From: Batillaria attramentaria
Lineage: Eukaryota > Mollusca > Gastropoda > Batillariidae
Length of the DNA stretch: 64,000 nucleotides
Reading direction: 5' to 3'
Assembly: GCA_018292915.2 (NCBI GenBank)
Contig: JACVVK020000535.1
Span: 1-64,000 of the forward strand
Shown: positions 1-14,400 of the stretch, piece after piece
Position numbering within the stretch: the stretch's first letter is position 1
Layout of the letters: each line of letters opens with the position of its first letter
The notes under the pieces: model-generated
Database searches by the model: none
The model's input: the letters and a program-made list of their open reading frames with translations, nothing else
What the model was told of the DNA's origin: nothing
Translations under genes and position numbers: made by a program

Positions 1-212
1 TACAGTAACTTACTGCTTAACTTCCTTGGTACAAATTGATAGAAGATAGGCACAAATGTGTGACTGCCGCCATGTGATTCAAAATACGAACTGGTCAGTG
101 TTTTTGTCACTAAAAAGTTAGCATCCCATTGATGGTGCTGAGGTTGGCTTCCTTCTTGATGTAATTTATCTGTATGTCAAGTGAGCTAAACTGTAAATTG
201 CATGCATTTCAG

Positions 213-674
213 GTGTTCGAGACGTTCTGCAACTGGTGCAGCAGCCAACGACAGCACCAGGACAAGCTGTGCATGGAGCAACTCCGCATGTACGAGCTGC
301 TCATCTCCCAGAGCAGGCAACTCCTCCTGATACATCGTCCAGTCATCCGCCCCTTGTTACGGCTCCTGATGGCCTGTGCAGAACCCCAGTTACCAAATTC
401 CGGCTCGGAAGAGTTGGAGTTCCGGCTTGTGCTTGTCCTACATCAGATCTGCACGTGCATCTCACAGGAGACGGTGATCCTGGAAAGCTTCTTCAGCACA
501 GAGGCGGATCACGGCCCAGCTAAGTTCCTGATATTTTCCCTGCTGATCCCGTACATCCACCGAGAAGGTCCGATTGGCCAGCGAGCCAGGGACGCTTTGC
601 TGCTGTTGATGACGCTGTCAGCTAGGCATCCCCACATCGGGCACTACATCGCTGAGAACTCGGACTTCTGTCCA
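213..674 (+). CDS. FHIP1: FHIP1 exon a (first in window)
   Basis: It encodes 154 residues in phase 0, from VFETFCNWC to YIAENSDFCP. The acceptor is ...catttcag and the donor is gtgagt. The exon is helix-rich (IHRPVIRPLLRLLMACAEP; ELEFRLVLVLHQICTCIS) and matches the N-terminal alpha-solenoid of the family. The frame is open upstream of the acceptor only by chance. Confidence 0.85.
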
Positions 675-3600
675 GTGAGTGATCTTGTTTGGGCATAATT
701 TATGAGGGTGTTCGGTCACTTTGCGCTCTATGTTTGCTACTACAGGTAATGGTGTTGCTGTGTTTCTAAGTGGCTAGAATGTTGCTGTTTTGATTCATCA
801 TATTTTCATGTGTTCTTATTTTGCTTTTACATATTTAAGGTTGGTGAATGCTTTACCTGAACACAGGAAAAACTTGAAAGTCACTTGTGATTCTGATCTC
901 ATAGTCATACGTGCTCTCTCAGTCTGATTCTGTGTTGTTTCCTGTTTTGGTGTGTCTTTGCGTCTGTTGTTCAAACTTTCACTGTGCTGGAGCATTGGTA
1001 CTGTTTAGGCTTGGGCTTTTCGGTCAGTCATTGCTGCTTTCTCCATATTCTGGAGAAGAGCTCTTTGAGTCCTGTTAGCATGGGGAGCTGGAACAGTCGA
1101 GGGGTAGAGCATTAGACTTTCAGTGCTCAGTCCATGAGTTTGAATCCCGGCTGAGGCAAATTTATTTGTGCTGACCTTTTTCGCGTTGCCCCGTCTTTGA
1201 GATCACCCGTACGTGGTGGGAAAGGACGTTAAACGCCCACTCACTCACTCCCAGTCCCGATAGAGTTTTTGTTATTTTATACATTTATTTATTTATTTAT
1301 GTTGTTTTCACTTCAGGTACTGGCTACAGGGCTGAGCGGACTCTACTCCTCGCTGCCAAGAAAGATCACTCCGCCATCAGATGACTGGTTCGCACTGACA
1401 GAGGATGACTGTCAGAGAATCGTTGATCTGCAGATGTTCCTGAACTCACTGGAGTTTTGCAACGCTGTCGTCCAGGTAGAGTCGTCGTCTCTCTGTTTTA
1501 GGCAGTGTAGGTGTGGTGTGTATTAGGAGTCAGGTGCAAATGTTTTGCTGATGCCTGGTAGTAGTAGTACAGAATTACGTACTATGCAGGAACATGAGTT
1601 CCTTGGTACAGGACTTTAAATCTTCTACCTTTTAGCGGATTTCTGCCTTTGGCTTAAAATTTTCCTCCCTCAAAAGTGTATCCTTCTCTGAAGCCCTAAA
1701 TGTCATGCCAAAACACACCAAAGTGCACAGATTCTAGCCTAATTCTAACAATTCACCTTCCACAAAAGTGTTTCTTTCTCTGAAGCGCTTAAAACCATGC
1801 CAAAATGCAAAAAAATAGACAAATATTACTGTAATTTTTTTTTTTTTTTTATCAGGGGGAGCATGCCCCTGCACACCGCTAGCATTACAGTCTGTTTTGT
1901 AGACGCACACTCGTGGCTTTGCCACTGCATCACTTAGTGCCGCACACTTTTCCTCCTTTTAGAACATGGTCCATTTTAATCCCTGCTAGTATTGAGCAGT
2001 CAGTATTTGACACTTGTGAAGCTCTGAGAGTCCCTAGAATCGTCTAGAAGTAGCAGCAGTGGTATTAACAGTACTATAAGTAATAGCAGTACTTATTAGT
2101 ACGAATGCTACATATTGTATCAGTAAAGAGTTAGGTAAAGGTAAGAGAAATATCCTTTCAAGGACAATAAACATGTATTGTTTCGTATCAGGTGGCCCAT
2201 CCGTTGGTGCGTGACCAGCTGATAAAGTTCATCTACACAGGGTTTCTGCTTCCTGTGCTTGGGCCGGCTCTTCATCAGGTTTGTCTTTTATCGTCATTGC
2301 TCGCTGGTCGTTGTACAAACACTGCTTGGCTCCATACAGCTGTCTGGTTTTGAGGTGCCTCAGCTTTTGTTTTTTTGGGGGGGGGCATTTTTTTTGGTTT
2401 AAACTGGTGTGGTTAAGACTGTAATCTGGTACTGGAATAATATCCTTTTCTCAACTGATGGTACTTTTTTCTCATCACCCTCTCCCAGTTCCTTGTTTCC
2501 TCTGCCCATCTTTCCCTCTCTCTCTCTCACAGTTGGTTTTTGAGGGTTTTTTTTTTTTTTTTTTTGGGGGGGGGGGGGTTGGTAAAGTGAGAGTTCTTTG
2601 TGCAAAAGGGTGATAGATCATGTTTACTGAAACAGATGAAAAACTTCTGTCTGTTAAATTGTTTTGTGTTTTGTACCTGTGATAAATTTACTGAAAGTGA
2701 AATAATCTGTCGTCAAGTAAGAAGACCAGACTGTTTGTATTCTCTGGCTGTAGTGTGTGTGTGTGTGTTTTGGACACTAGTACCAGCTGTTTGGTAAGTG
2801 CCATGGATACGATAACGCTTACGCTCTCTCACAATTTATTGTAGGCATTCTTGGGTGATGGTTGTTAATAATTTTACATGCATAATTTGTGGCGCAAAGT
2901 GTAGTAACACGCACTCACAAAACAACATTGATGAAACCATTGGCATCTGGGGTACTCAGTGTTGGTAGTAATTAGCATTAGCAAGGGAAATTACCTCTTC
3001 CTTGAAACTCTTGCTTGTAAAAGTTGCTTCCCTTTATTCTGGAATCATGGGAGTGAGTTACCCCTGTAAAGACTTGGTGTGAGTGGGTTAATCTAAAGAT
3101 TTTTTTATTTTTAGTTTTTTAACACATTTGTTACCGTGATATAATATGGTGGTGCTTACTTAGAAAGTCTGTGCCATGTTTTATTTTTCTTCTAATATTT
3201 TATACACTCTCTGAAACTAGATGTATGTTTGTTGATTTATACATGACAAATATTCTTAAATAAAATTAATGAAGTAACAGTGGAATGCAACCAGATGTTG
3301 ATACGCTTGGTTTACTTAGTTCAAATTCTGTACATGTATGGTTCGTGTGGGGCTTCATCTTTTGATATATGCATTTGATACATTTGCACATCAGTGCTAC
3401 AAGTCAATGGCAGTGTTAAATGGACATTATTATTGAGTGATTAGAAAATCAAGACACATCTTGCAGTACTTGAGTTAGAAGCTAGCTGTGTGTCTAGCTG
3501 TCAGTGTTGTGAAAACCTTGCAAAGACAGTGGATCATGGCAGTTAAGTATTTAAATGAGAAAAATGTACAGTGAAAATAAACACGTAATTTTTTTTATGC

Positions 3601-6600
3601 TGTTTTGTCATTAGGCATTACATATCTCATCTCTTGCTGTACATGTCGCATTTCATTGTCCGTTTGTGTTTCCATCAGAGCTTTATAAAAAGCAGTTAGA
3701 CCCTATGATTATGGTGTGAATGAAAATGTGCACCGGTGTGTGTTTAGTACTGAGTAGAGACAGCACATTACTTTTGGAACGTTCAGCACATTAATTTTTG
3801 AATGTTCAGCACAAACACTTTTTAAGATGGGTGTCTGTTTTTGGTGTTTTTCTTTCCAAGCAGGTTTTTCTTTCTCCTAACACATATCTCGGGACAGATT
3901 AACATTTTAAGTGAATCTTTGCAAAAGTAAAAAAATTTGATAAAGTGAGTACACTTGCGAAATTTGCAGATGTGCGTATAAATACTGAACTAACTTTACT
4001 GAGGTCACTGTTGTGGCATTTGTCAATCTTGGATTGTATATAATACATGTATAATTTTTTTTTTTTTTTTTTTTTTGCTGCCCCAACTCTTTGCCAGCTC
4101 CAGTGGTGTTCCTCCCAGGTCATGGGTGGAACCCACGGAGGACTCGGAAGCTGGGACAATTTTTATTATGCATGATGATGGAGATGAGGATGATAGTAAG
4201 ATGATGCTATGGAGGTCCATGTGGTTTGGGACTGCGGGACAGGGCCGCATTCCACGCTTCCTGTCATAAATATTCCGGCATGAACCAGGCCCGGGAACTA
4301 CGGCACCTGCGGTGCCGGCCGTGTAATCATCCACATCATAAGACGTGTCATACCAAGGGAAGCACCCCCAAAGTCGCACCCGTGAAGTGGGTGAAGCTCG
4401 GCTGTGTGGCAACAGCCTCCCCATTGGGCCCATAGCACACCCGCTGTGGGTAGGAGCCGACCTAGGTAGGAAAAATCCCGCTTGCCTCGGCTGGGATTCG
4501 AACCCGGGTCTCCCGGTCCATGATCCGAAGTGCTAACCACTACACCACGGGGGCCGGTACATGTATAATATTTGTCACACAACAGATTGGTACATTGTAC
4601 AAAGAAAGTAATAGTAAATGCATGCTTTTGTAGAGTTTGTGTGTGGGTGTACATAGAGAAAGAGGCAGATTACTGTGATGAATAGAAGGGAATATATATA
4701 TAATAGTATTAATACAAACTGATGTTGTGATATTCTTTATATAACATTATACTCTTTCCTTTTGACTGTTGTGTTCGGTGTAACCAAAATCTTTAATGTG
4801 AGAAACAGAAATGGTCTGCAATTATCTGGGTGTGTTAACCCTTAGAGTTTATCAAGTGGACATTTTCCTGAGTGATTTAAGCTGATGTGGTTTCCTTTGT
4901 TAACCTGCTTAACCTGGTTAATTAAGCTTGGTATTTGCTTGGGTGAAATGTTAAATCAACCAATTCCCCAACCAGCACAGGGGATCACAAGAGAAGAGAT
5001 ACAGATTTAAAGAATTTTTCACCTGTTCACATTATCTTCATCAGTTTGTCCTTTCCTCTCTGCGTACTATCACAGGATATCTCTGGCCTTCCTATACCTC
5101 TCCTGGACACTCCAATGTTTATGGTTAGTAAATTTCCTTGATTGGCTCATTTTGGATGGCTTTTTTTTTTTTTTTTTGATCGTTTGATTTGTCAGATTCA
5201 GACTTGCCTGCCTCCCGTTTGACAGAATGTGTACATCCAGCATGGACAGTGACCTGGTTTTACCTACGGAACAGAATGCTGGTTCCAGTGATATTCCAGA
5301 AGCTTGTCTCAGTACTGAGTACATGTACACGTGCCATTCTTTGTGTATCATGCCATGCACTGCTACGTTAAGGGCATGGACTTGATAAAAGCTAGCTTCA
5401 GAATGGGCATGTTTTCTGTGTCTTTAGAATTGTACTCAAGGCATGTTTGTCATAGAGGTTGAGTCTTTGCAATTGTTTGTGGTATGAGTAAATTAAATTT
5501 GGGGGGGGGGGGGGGAGCTGTTAGCCTTTCTTTTCATGATTGATTTTGTTTGTTTTCATACACAGATTCATTGCCAGGCTCGTGCTTTTGAGTTGTTCGA
5601 TTTGGTTCATTTGCTTGTTTCTTTGTGTTCATTCATGTTCTCTTTTTTCTTTTTCTTTTTTTTTCTTTTTTCGTGGTTGGTTTGTTTGTTTCCCCCTTTA
5701 TCCCAGCTGTTATTTGTTGTTTTGTTTGTTAGTAAGTTTTTTGTTGTTGTTGTTTTTTTTTTTAAGCACATTTGGCTCATGCATGATTATATGTATGTTT
5801 GTACAATCAGGAAAGGAAGATGGTTTGCTTTGTTAAAACACTAAAATTAGAAGGAAAAAATTGTGGTTTTTTAATTGTTACCATTTTGTTGTGCCGGCAC
5901 TTGATGTTGTGGTGGTTTCTTTTTCCTCCGCCAGGCATGATGATTATTCCCAAATACGTTAGTTGTGCATGTGCTGCAAGACGAATCGTATTGAGATTTT
6001 CAGGCTCTGTACGACCCTATGTATGAAGTTGAACTTTTGATCCAGTTTGCACAATATGACATCTTTCATATATATGGGGAATTTATCTGACATACGTAGA
6101 TACACCATGAGAATTGGTGTGTTTTGTTCCAAATCCAAGTTGTATGTTTTTTAGTTTGTGTTTTAGCGCATTGAGGTAGTGCTGCCCTCTGGTCGTCTTG
6201 CCACTTTTTCTGTCCCTTGTTTTACCAATTTCTCTGTATATGTTGGGAGATTTTGTTGTTGTATTGTTAGAATCTTGTGGATTTTTGTTTCAGTTACAGA
6301 TCTTAGGGGCATGTGAAAGCTAAATTGACAGTTTGCCGTCTTCAAAGTCTCCCTCCTTCCTTATTGTTCACTACTGTTCACTTGACTCATGACTGTGTGC
6401 AATTCTTCATGATTAAATGTACCGATACACTCATCTTTCCTGCGCCTTTTACAACCAAAATCCCAACGATGGTGACCCTGACCTGAGGTGCTGTAAGTTT
6501 CAAAAGAAGCACTCTAACAGCATCTTCATGAGTACTTTGCCCTGATAGCTAGATCTTATTGGAATTTGATGTATCTCTATTTTGAGAACTGCATTAGAGA

Positions 6601-7534
6601 AGTGCAGAGCAATGTCATCCTGAGTGAACCTTAAAATGCTGTTGCACCAAAAGTCCTTGACATTGTCAATGAGCATATCTTTGTGTATAGCATGGAGCAC
6701 TGTACTGTGTACTAATCAAACTTTTGCCTCGTATAGAACTCGAGAGACGAGGTGATGACAGCTACGGCCTACCTTGACCTTTTCTTGCGTCGGATCTCGG
6801 GAGCCGCACCTCATCCGAGCGTTCCTCCGCTTCGTGCTGACGGAGCGTCATGATGAGATGATGATTCTCGAGTCCCTCATCACACGCATCAACTCCAATA
6901 CCAAGGTAAGTCAGAATTTTGCCTCCCGCCCAAAAAGTGTATTTCCTCCTCTGAAGCACTTAAAATCATGCCAGAGCACACCAAATTGCAGATATTTTAG
7001 TCTAATTCTACAAATTTTCATCCAAAAAAAGCGTGTCCTTGGAATCACTTAAAATCATACCAAAGTGCACCAAATTGTGTAGATTTTAGTCAAATGTAAA
7101 AGAAAGAATCCAAGCTAGCACCCCTAGCATAGCGCGTCTGCTTTGCCACTTTGTCGCTAAATGCTACACAAATATCCTCGGCTTGGATCATCAACACTTT
7201 AAGTGTGGAATGTGAGAAGTGTGCTTGAACCGACACTTAAACGGCAGTAAGTGTGCCAGTCAGATGCACCATCTCATTTTCACTTCAGCTCTTACAGTTG
7301 AAAGAGCAAAATGAGCCTCTGTAAGTCATCCTGTTGGCTTAATGTACTTCGTTAGTTTACTTGCATTTCATGTTCTTTTTCAGTTGTCACTGATCTCTTT
7401 GTCGCTGTTCCACACCCTGATTGACTTGAACTGTGAGGAGGTCATGTCATGTTTCATCTTGTCTTCAAGTAAGTTCTGTACTTGTAATTAAATACGCATT
7501 TTCCTTGAAAAATAACTGATAGATTGTGCATACA

Positions 7535-7565
<31 letters not shown>

Positions 7566-8432
7566 CAACACACACACACACACACACACACAACACACAC
7601 ATATACACCTGTATGAGCTCACACACATGATATTGTGTGTTCATACGCGCGCGCGGCACTACGCACACACAACACACCAGATAGTTCATGATCATTTGAC
7701 ATCTCGGAAAGTGAACTTTGTTTTGTATATGTACAACAGATATTTGATACCATGCACTCATGTCATGGTGAGCCAGCGGCGAGCTGTCCGTGACCTTGAC
7801 CTCTACGGCAAAAGTGCGGAGAAGTTCCTGTCCCTGCGGCCAGTCTGCTGCATGACACACCCACCCCAGCCCCCACCCCCCAGGGCACAAGCCCCACCCC
7901 CACCGGCACTCACTCACCATCACCTGCCATGCCTGGACGCACACACAGCCGCTGAGCAGGTACCGTACTGCATCGTGACATTTGATTGGTGGATTGTTTA
8001 ACGGCCGTCACGGTCTGAAGACTGCAGCCCATGTGATTGCATGAAAAGTTTGTTTGTATGGCACAAATGTGGATCTGAGCTGGTCCGGCGTCCAAATAGT
8101 TGTGTAATGTAAAAGATGGAAGCATGGGAACAGCTCTTTGCGTCATAGGTTGGCATCACAGTGTCATATGACATCTGAAATTATTCTGCTGCTTGATCAA
8201 GTTATGTGCACCTTCTGCTGATAGCTCAGTTCGTGTAGGAATGTTTGAGATCGGTGCAGGGCTTCGCTGCTGTGCACTGCATTAAATACAGTACAATACA
8301 ATACATACAATATCTTTATTGTCCATTTTACATTACGTAAAACAGAAATTTCTCTTCTGCAGTACAGCGTCTGACAGTGCATGAAAATAATAAGGATTAT
8401 AGTAAAAACATTCAAATAGCTTTCTCTCTCTG

Positions 8433-8490
<58 letters not shown>

Positions 8491-11400
8491 CACCACACAC
8501 ACACACATCAGATAAATTAATAGATTGTCTTCCATTTGCTTACTTCACTTTTTTTCTTTTCCTTTTAAAAAAAAAATTATTTAATTGGAGAATTCCTTAA
8601 TGTTTATTCTATTCTAAACTCTATCACTTCATATTTTAGCGGGTAGTAGGAGCTTCATGGTTTGTCAGTGCAAGTCTAGTTTTTCCAGCACATGGGGCAC
8701 AGGTGGTGCATAGGTTTGCATAGGAAACTGCATCATAATCACGTTGCATGAACATTAACAGTCAGATCTGTGCTTTGTTGGAGATGGTGTTTTCAGATGT
8801 ATTGCATGTTGCTATGATATACAGCAAAATCACTACATGTATACCGGAGACAGTGCTGTTACATAGAGTATATTACTTCTTAAAAGAGGCAGATTTCTGT
8901 GGAATACATCATACATGTACATGTATTTTAAAAGCTGCTTGCAAGATGTGGCAGATTTTTGCTCAGAGTACATGTACCAGCCTGCCTCTAGTTTCAAAAG
9001 CTGCTTTATCGTGCTTTCGAACAACATGTGAATTGGCATCTAAAATGTCTTTTCAAGAATCTCAAAAGTCTTTTCTTTTTATTATGACGTTTGGTGTTGA
9101 CTAGTATTTACATGAGTGGGGATTTTGCTGTATATAATGCTTAACTTTTGCTATTCCTGTAAAATATTGCCTATTTAATCCTAGCATGTAACACAGCCGG
9201 TAAACTTACACAGTTAAAAAAGACTAAAGATAAGAATGATTTAGTGGCTAGAGAATGTAACATCAGTTTATTATACATGTAGATTGTACAGAATATCCAG
9301 ATTGTTGAGCTTTTTATGTACAACTGTTCATGTATGTCTCACAAAAACTTGGTCTTTTCTCTTTTACTGCATAGTTATTTAGACAGGAAATACATGTAGT
9401 ACTCCTGGTATTTTTTTTTAAACTTTAATTATCAACATTCTTTACACAAAATTCTTTACATGCCTTTTTGGACCATACTCTTGGTGTTCTGTGCAGCAAT
9501 ATGTTACAACCCACTTTCAAATAAACCAAATTCCAAGTCTTAAAATCTTCCACCTTTCGGCCTTTCGGCGGATTTCCACCTTCAGCTAAAAAATTCCCCC
9601 CCCCCCCCCCCAAAAATGTGATTTTAGTCTTATTCTGAAAAGTTCCCTCCTTGAAAAGCGTTTCCTTCCTTAAAATCATGCCAAAGTGCAGAGATTTTAG
9701 TCCAATTTAAAAAAAAAAATAAAAAAAAATGGGTACCATGCCCCTGGACACCCCTAACATAACGCGTCTGCTTTGCAGATGTGTGCCTATGGCTTCATCA
9801 CTACATGCTACATGCTTTTCCTCCTGTTTTTTCACGGATAATTTTAAGTCCTGAAATAAATGACAGATGGCTTTGGTGCATGTGAGACATACCTTACTTG
9901 TATATACATGTATGTATTTGTTGCTAACAAGACATAACTATCACACTGGTGCTTGACCCGCATGCCTTGTCCTGTGTGTGTGTTCCCCCACAGTAGAACG
10001 GATGTGGGTAGAAGTGCTAGCATCAGTACGCCCGCTGAGCTCGCTAAGGTTCCAACGAAAGAAGGGTCGCGGCGACGCAGCAGTGGCATTTTCAGATCCC
10101 GAAAGGAGAAGAAAAAGTTGGAAGCTTTGCCAGAAGATGATCAGTAAGTGTGGTTTGTCAGTGGCTAGATATCGTGGTGAAGTGTGGAAAGATGATTGGT
10201 GAGTGTGGAACTCGCTTATTACACGTCAGGGCACAGCTGAACATTTTCCCCGCAGACTTAGAGTATGGTAATCGACTTTTAGATACTGAGAAATGTTTGA
10301 GATTTGTGGATGTTGTGAGCAGTTGTGGAGGGGTGGGTGGATGTTTTGGGGGTTTAACGTCCTTTTCCACCACATACGGGTGATATCAAAGACAGGGTAA
10401 CGATGAAAAAGCCAGCGCAAATATTTGGCCCCAGCCGGGATACGAACTCAAGACCCGAGAACTGGCAGTCCAACGCTTTACCATTCGGCCACCCCGGCTC
10501 CAAGCAGTTGTTGAAGATCATGTACCTACTGTTCATTACACCAGAACCTGTTTTGTAGGGTGGGTGGGTGAGTGTTTGGGAGTTTAACGTCCTTTTCCAC
10601 CACCTAAGCGTAATATCAAAGATGGGGCAGTGAGAGAAAGGCCACCACAAATGTCTGGCTCTTGCCGAGATTCTAACTCAAAACCCGAGCATTGAAAGTC
10701 CAACGCTCTACCATTCGGCTATCCCGGCTCCCACCTGTTTTGTAGGGAGATTGTGTTTTATACTGATAGTGTGATGCATCACTGTGGTTGGAGATATTTA
10801 ACCCATTTCATTGGCTGGTTTGTGTTCATTTTGTGCAGGACTTGCATGTTGCTTAATTTGAATGGTTTGGTTGTGAATTTGGGGGGGATGGGTTTGTGTT
10901 TGGTTTTTGATATCATGATCATATTGGCAACAGAGTTGGTGAAAGTCTGCCATTTTGTTTTTCCTTTGTTTGATTATTTTGTGTAGAGATACTTATTCTG
11001 AATGTAGCTCTTTGCAACTTTCTCTGTCTTCAGTTCAGTCATTGACTGCTAACAGTTTAATTTATCAATTTGCTGTAAATTGTGCTTTCTGTCAGGTGCT
11101 GGTAGTGAAGGCAGTCTGTGCATACATGTAGAGAGTTTTTACTCTGAGCTTTACAGTTTTCAGTAGAAGCTCATGTATTTTGAGTGGATTACTAACAGAC
11201 TCCCTGAAATAGGAGAGCTACTGCTGAAACTGTGAGAGAGAAAAAGAGAGAGGGGGTTAGCGAGCAGTATGAGCCAGCGTCTGCTGGGATACTGCGCTTT
11301 ATAAAAGCAATTTATTATTATTATTATTATGAGAGAGTTAGTCCTTGATGGCATTGTTTCGACTCTGATATTCATATACATGTGTTTGTAGATATACAGG

Positions 11401-14400
11401 GTGCAGTATCAAGCCAAGGGATTTGTATGTGTTGAATGCCCTGTACCAGGTGGCGCTGCTGTTCTGGCACATTCCTGCGTGCTTATGTTCTCCCATGTTT
11501 TTATTTTCCAGGAAAGCTGCGAGTGACAGTACCTCCTCAACCAGTGCAGAGTCCCTGACCGACGATGCAAGCTTGCTGTCTGAGAGTAGCTACGTTGACT
11601 ACCTGGGACAGTCACACAAAATGCTGAAACAGTGCGCTCACGCGTGTCGTAACTGGTCAGCACCGTACGACGGGGAGCGCCCACCCCCTGACAGCGACCT
11701 TGACCCTCAGGTTTCATCTGCTGATGGTAGTGGGCGTGGCGATGTCATCGATGGTGGCAAGGGTGATGCAAAGGAAGAGGTTGCCGGTAGTGCAAGTAAC
11801 TCGGTGACTGATAAAGGAAGGGCACGCACTGGTTCTTCAGTGAAGTTATTGTCCCACGGGAATGTCGCAGACACAGGATGTGTGCACATGCCGGATTCAG
11901 AATCGCTGACTAAGCAGGCTAGCGGCAGCCCCAGTGCTGACGGCGAAAAGGGCGAAGCTGCCTCACAGACTTCAAAATCTAGATCCCCGAGTTCGGAAAA
12001 ACAGTGCAATACGGTCTCTCATTCATCGTCCCAGCTGCCTAAGCTTGATCCGCAGCGTCTTTCAAAATTGTTCTCATGCTTGGATAACCTCGACTCTTTT
12101 CTTGCCTGTTTGAATGAGATGGATTTGCCGTCAGATATACCCACAGAGACACTGGAAGGTACCTTGGCAACGCTGGACTCTTTACTGTCATCGGTGAGCT
12201 TTAAGGTCGTGCAAGGTTCAGGAGCGAGGAAGTGACCGCGGCAGCAGCTCTTCCTCAGCAAGATTGTCGGAGAGTTCCACCCCAGACAGAGAAGAAAGTG
12301 GCAGGTTTGAAAGCCACTCTGCCACACAGGCAACAGCGTCAGCTCCGTCTGGGGAAGCTGACACGTCGGTGGCGATTTCCGTCACTGACTCCTCGGTGAC
12401 CTCGGCACAGTCAGCGACCAGCAAGACCCCACCAGCACCACCTAAGTCTCTGGGTCTGGCACCAGCCAAGGATTTCTCCCTCGGAGGTAAATTGAATGTG
12501 ATGTCGCCTCTACGCACCCCCGATGATATGTGGCGGGGCTTCATGAGCCCGACTAGCCCGGGGTTTTCGTTTCAACCATCATCATCTTCCTCTTCATTGG
12601 CAGGTCAGCGCCCCACCTTGACTGCCCTCAGATACTCTAATGCTCCGCCCAACACCGGTAAGCAGGTTTCTCTAGGCGCTTGCTGTGTCCGTGCCTCCGC
12701 CCAGTGATTCCGCTAGACGTGCAAAATGGTACCAGCACCGGCTGTTTTTGTTTTTCTTCTCGATGTTGGTGTGTCACGCAGCCGTTCACTAGACATTTTT
12801 TCCAAATGGTGCCACTATGAGCTGTATTTGTTTTTCTCTCCTGGTACCAGCATGTCAGGCCCTGTTGCAGCTGCAGTTAGCTAAGACTAGAAGTGCTTTA
12901 AGTGCAACCCAAAACGACGGCACCAAGACGCTGTGCCTGCCTCAACGGAGCACACTTGAAACGTCCATGAAATCCCAACAATTCACACTGAAACGTATAT
13001 CCTAGCAACGCACAAAACTTTTCACAAAATAATTGAAAAGACAATAACAGTGATACAACTCGGTCTCCCCCGTGAGATAGGCTCAACTAGAGTCAAGGCA
13101 CCATCCAGAAAAAAAAAAATACACGCACTACAATATATGCTATATGTAAACACAATACAAGACTGTGCTAGCGGAATCACTGCTTCGCCGTTTGTTGTCG
13201 GGTCGCCAGCTAGGTGGCTTATTCCAGTCGCCCTCGCTCAGTCGTTGCTGCCTCGTTTCCCTTCGCTTTTCATCTCGTCTGCATGCCTCGATTTGATTTC
13301 CATCCATATGTATCGCTTTTCTGTTGCAAGTTCCCATTTCCCTGCGCCTCAGTGTTTTTAATCTTGCACTTCTGCATTAGGGGATTTGGTGACACTGTTT
13401 GAATCGAGTGCTGGACAAGGGGTGAAGTGTCATGATTTTAAGTATATATATACACATTGCTCTGTTCAACAAGGGTGTGTTCAAACTTGGATTAGGTTTA
13501 AAGTCGGACGTGAAAAGATTACCCTGATGCAGTTAAGTGACAACAGAACAACTGTGTTGAGAGGAAAACTTCAGGAAAAAAAAAGGCTTCTTAGATTTGG
13601 TTAGTGCTTGAGGCTTCTGAGTGCAATCCAGGAAGCTACTTCTAGTTTCTTTCATGCTTCATACAAACATCTTTCATCATCAGAAATGTCTGTACAGCAT
13701 AACAGACATGAAAGGAAAAAGGTTTTACTGGGTTCCGTATACACCCACATTTTTTTTTTAAAAACAGGTTTCAGTATTCTGTAAAACCAGTTGTAGCTTG
13801 GTTGAATTTGTGGTTTCAAAAGAAAAAAATCTGTCATGTCACGAAAAGAGGTCATGTTAACTGAAGATCAGATTAACTTGTACTGGGTAAGAACTTGTAA
13901 TACAGTCACATTCTGTGGGCCCCATAGACTGACAGTGATACGTATTGACCTCTTGTCCAACTATTTGTCTTTCTCAGTAATAATTCCTGTAACAGATCAG
14001 GTACAAATCCGTTTAAAGCTCTTTTACAGTTTACTCATAATTGTACAATCCCAACAGATTTTTTGTTGTGTTGATTTTGTAGTGCTCACGTTGCTTTGTG
14101 TTCATTTGGTTATTTTGTCGGCAAATATGTGCTACACTGTAAGCAGCCAAAAGCCATATAAGCTTTATCTGTGTGTAAATCTGTATACCTTTTGTAGTCT
14201 TACAGTCAACAAAGTACCATTTTTTTTTTTCCCGAACATTTTCATTATTTCTCATGCACCACATGTTCATTTAGTTGTTATCTGTGATGTCTGTGTGTAT
14301 CACTGTATGTTTTATCGTTTTTCGTTCTTTTTGGTTTTCAGTTTTAACGTGTGTTTGAGTTTTCCTCCCTGTGTTCAATTTGCTTGGTTTGGTTTTCTTA

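Larger units (their letters stand above)
2279..6736. other. FHIP1 intron, 4.5 kb
   Basis: No exon is recognised. It holds T/G homopolymer junctions (2371-2385, 2549-2579, 5161-5177, 5501-5516), a full-length SINE (4056-4557) and T-rich sequence. Short open frames here are artefacts of T-runs. Confidence 0.6.

Noticed and set aside
4480..4557. tRNA gene on the minus strand
   Set aside because: The A and B boxes are those of a 502-bp SINE with poly(A) tail and target duplication; no cloverleaf of normal tRNA length is supported.
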